NCBI GenBank assembly: GCA_031282945.1 | Contig: JAITCX010000019.1 | Location: forward strand, 1 to 7,889 | Length of the DNA: 7,889 nt | Direction of reading: 5' to 3' | From: Elusimicrobiota bacterium | GTDB taxonomy: Bacteria; Elusimicrobiota; Endomicrobiia; Endomicrobiales; Endomicrobiaceae | Part shown: in pieces, positions 6,578 through 7,889 of the stretch | Numbering within the stretch: position 1 is the stretch's first letter | Layout of the letters: each line of letters opens with the position of its first letter | The notes under the pieces: model-generated | What the model was told of the DNA's origin: nothing | What the model saw: only the letters and a program-made list of their open reading frames with translations | Databases searched by the model: none | Translations under genes and position numbers: made by a program

Positions 6578-7744
6578 ATGGCATTAGAACTCAGCGGCAA
6601 ATTAAAGAAACTCCCCCCTTATCTTTTTATAGAAATAGATAAAAAAAAGAACCAAGCTAAAGAGCGCGGCGCAGATATAATTTCGCTTGGCGTGGGCGAT
6701 CCCGATCTCCCAACTCCCCCCCATATTATAAAAGCGATGCATGAGGCGATAGACAAACCTTCAAATCATCAGTATCCTTTTGGGGCTGGAATGTTAAAAT
6801 TTAGGCAGGCGGTATGCGGTTGGTATAAGAGCCGTTTTAATGTTGATTTGGCGCCGGACGAAGTGTGCGCTTTGATAGGCTCAAAAGAGGGAATTGGGCA
6901 TATCCATTTGGGGTTAGTAAATCCGGGCGATATTGTTTTGATCCCGGAACCCGGGTATCCCGTTTACAATACCGGAACGATTTTTACAGACGGGGTTTCG
7001 TATTATATGCCGCTTTTAGAAAAGAATAATTATTTGCCCGATTTAGACGCTATACCTGTAGATATTGCCAAAAAAGCTAAAATAATTTTTGTAAATTATC
7101 CCAATAATCCAACGGCGGCGGTAGCGCCAAAAGAGTTTTATTTAAAGCTGATAGACTTTGCTAAAAAATATAATATTGTGGTTGCTTCAGATGCCGCCTA
7201 CTCTGAAATTTATTATGACGAGTCAAATAAACCGATCAGCTTTTTGAGTTTGCCCGGCGCAAAAGATGTGGGGGTAGAATTTCACTCGCTTTCAAAAACT
7301 TATAATATGACGGGCTGGCGCATCGCTTGGGTTTGCGGAAATAAAGAGATCGTGGAAACAATTTCAAAAGTAAAAGATAATTATGATTCAGGAGTTTTTG
7401 GCGCAATTCAAGAGGCGGCAGTTATTGCTTTGACGGGCAGTCAGGATTGCGTTGAAGCGCAAAGAGAAATTTATAAACAGCGGCGCGATGCGCTGGTGGG
7501 GGGCTTAAAAAAACTCGGCTGGGAAGTCAATTTGCCGCAGGCGACATTTTATGTTTGGGCAAAAACTCCTAAAGGTTATACCAGCTCACAGACAGTTTCA
7601 AAACTTTTGGACGAGGCCGCAATTGTCAGCACGCCCGGAAATGGAATGGGCGCAAGCGGCGAGGGTTATGTGAGATTTGCTTTGACTGTGGATGTTAAAA
7701 GAATAGAAGAAGCTTGTCAGAGAATCGCTAAAATTAAGTGGTAA
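6578..7744 (+). CDS. dapL: LL-diaminopimelate aminotransferase
   Basis: DapL is a class I/II PLP aminotransferase that turns tetrahydrodipicolinate plus glutamate directly into LL-diaminopimelate, replacing the acyl-blocked DapD-DapC-DapE route. The 388-residue protein has GVGDPDLPTP at 38-47, the GSKEGIGH cofactor-phosphate loop at 101-108, PEPGYPVY at 123-130, NYPNNPTA at 173-180, D205 and Y208 of the PLP site, the Schiff-base K240 in SLSKTYNMTGWR, and R366 in YVRFALT for the substrate carboxylate. SKEGI and the N-terminal PPYLF segment favour DapL over plain aspartate aminotransferase. Clustering with all other late lysine genes and the absence of dapD, dapC and dapE make the assignment firm. 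AGGAGA at 6567-6572 overlaps the dapB stop, with nine bases between the genes. No clear terminator follows. Confidence 0.92.
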   Translation: MALELSGKLKKLPPYLFIEIDKKKNQAKERGADIISLGVGDPDLPTPPHIIKAMHEAIDKPSNHQYPFGAGMLKFRQAVCGWYKSRFNVDLAPDEVCALIGSKEGIGHIHLGLVNPGDIVLIPEPGYPVYNTGTIFTDGVSYYMPLLEKNNYLPDLDAIPVDIAKKAKIIFVNYPNNPTAAVAPKEFYLKLIDFAKKYNIVVASDAAYSEIYYDESNKPISFLSLPGAKDVGVEFHSLSKTYNMTGWRIAWVCGNKEIVETISKVKDNYDSGVFGAIQEAAVIALTGSQDCVEAQREIYKQRRDALVGGLKKLGWEVNLPQATFYVWAKTPKGYTSSQTVSKLLDEAAIVSTPGNGMGASGEGYVRFALTVDVKRIEEACQRIAKIKW

Positions 7745-7800
7745 TCGAGGGGCTTGGCAGCGGCGCAAGACGTCAAACAAAAAGTCGGCTCAGAAAATAT

Positions 7801-7830
7801 TTGCAAGTAAATAGAAAAATAATTTATATC
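7801..7830 (+). promoter_or_regulatory. Possible promoter for the gene starting at 7862
   Basis: TTGCAA at 7801-7806 (four of six bases) and TATATC at 7825-7830 (four of six) are 18 bases apart. This would give the terminal gene its own start after the lysine operon. The match is modest in AT-rich DNA, and read-through from dapL is equally possible because no terminator is visible. Confidence 0.3.
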
Positions 7831-7846
7831 TCTTTTTATAAAGAGA
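7829..7846. repeat. Small hairpin upstream of the terminal gene
   Basis: TCTCTTT (7829-7835) pairs exactly with AAAGAGA (7840-7846) around the loop TTAT. No T-run follows, so it is a poor + strand terminator. Its arms share the core TCTCTTT/AAAGAGA with the hairpin at 2704-2727 before lysA. It lies just before the AAGGAG ribosome-binding site at 7849-7854. Confidence 0.5.
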
Positions 7847-7861
7847 ATAAGGAGAAATTTT

Positions 7862-7889
7862 ATGGATGAGCTTTTAAAAAAATTGTTGC
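7862..7889 (+). CDS. Start of an unidentified gene, cut by the window end
   Basis: An ATG at 7862 follows a strong AAGGAG site at 7849-7854 with a seven-base spacer, and the frame stays open to the end of the window. Only nine residues are visible (MDELLKKLL), which look like an amphipathic helix and are not enough to name a family. It is on the same strand as the lysine operon and 117 bases after dapL. Confidence 0.6.

Noticed and set aside
6714..6722. Run of seven C in dapL (and six G followed by seven A near 7498) as phase-variation tracts
   Set aside because: The runs are short, lie in frame in a housekeeping enzyme and the gene is intact; nothing suggests programmed slippage.
7745..7800. 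Terminator after dapL
   Set aside because: The stretch is fairly GC-rich but I could not find a stem of useful length followed by a T-run.

Overview
The window is a moderately AT-rich bacterial chromosome segment. Every convincing gene lies on the + strand, with short gaps, AT-biased codons and good purine-rich ribosome-binding sites. It falls into three parts. (1) Positions 1-1954 hold the end of what looks like a sugar-acid uptake and oxidation operon: a YhcH/YjgK/YiaL-family protein cut by the window edge, the small membrane subunit of a TRAP transporter (DctQ/YiaM type), and a zinc-dependent medium-chain dehydrogenase of the RspB/LgoD type. A strong intrinsic terminator closes this unit at 1982-2022.

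(2) Positions 2023-2778 contain no credible gene. The first part is plain AT-rich DNA. From 2418 to 2637 there is a GC-richer (about 51% by hand count over 2401-2640), roughly 220-base element built as a long imperfect inverted repeat with two hairpins at its tip. Short similar purine/pyrimidine modules flank it in opposite orientation. A perfect 10-bp hairpin and a TATAAT promoter follow and lead into the next operon.

(3) Positions 2779-7744 are a compact five-gene operon, lysA-dapF-dapA-dapB-dapL, for meso-diaminopimelate and lysine by the diaminopimelate aminotransferase (DapL) route. DapA makes hydroxy-tetrahydrodipicolinate, DapB reduces it to tetrahydrodipicolinate, DapL aminates this straight to LL-diaminopimelate, DapF epimerises it to the meso form, and LysA decarboxylates that to L-lysine. 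No acyl-blocked branch genes (dapD, dapC, dapE, dapH) are present, and none is needed with DapL. All five proteins are full length with their catalytic residues. After a 117-base gap a further gene starts at 7862 and runs off the window.

Organism: DapL genes occur in Chlamydiae, spirochaetes, Elusimicrobiota, some Deltaproteobacteria and Bacteroidetes, methanogens and plants. Together with the AT-rich composition and the TRAP sugar-acid genes, a host-associated anaerobe such as an Elusimicrobiota (Endomicrobium-like) bacterium fits. This is an inference with modest confidence, not an identification. Nothing in the protein-coding part looks like a new system. The one part not explained by known genes is the palindromic element in the gap before lysA.
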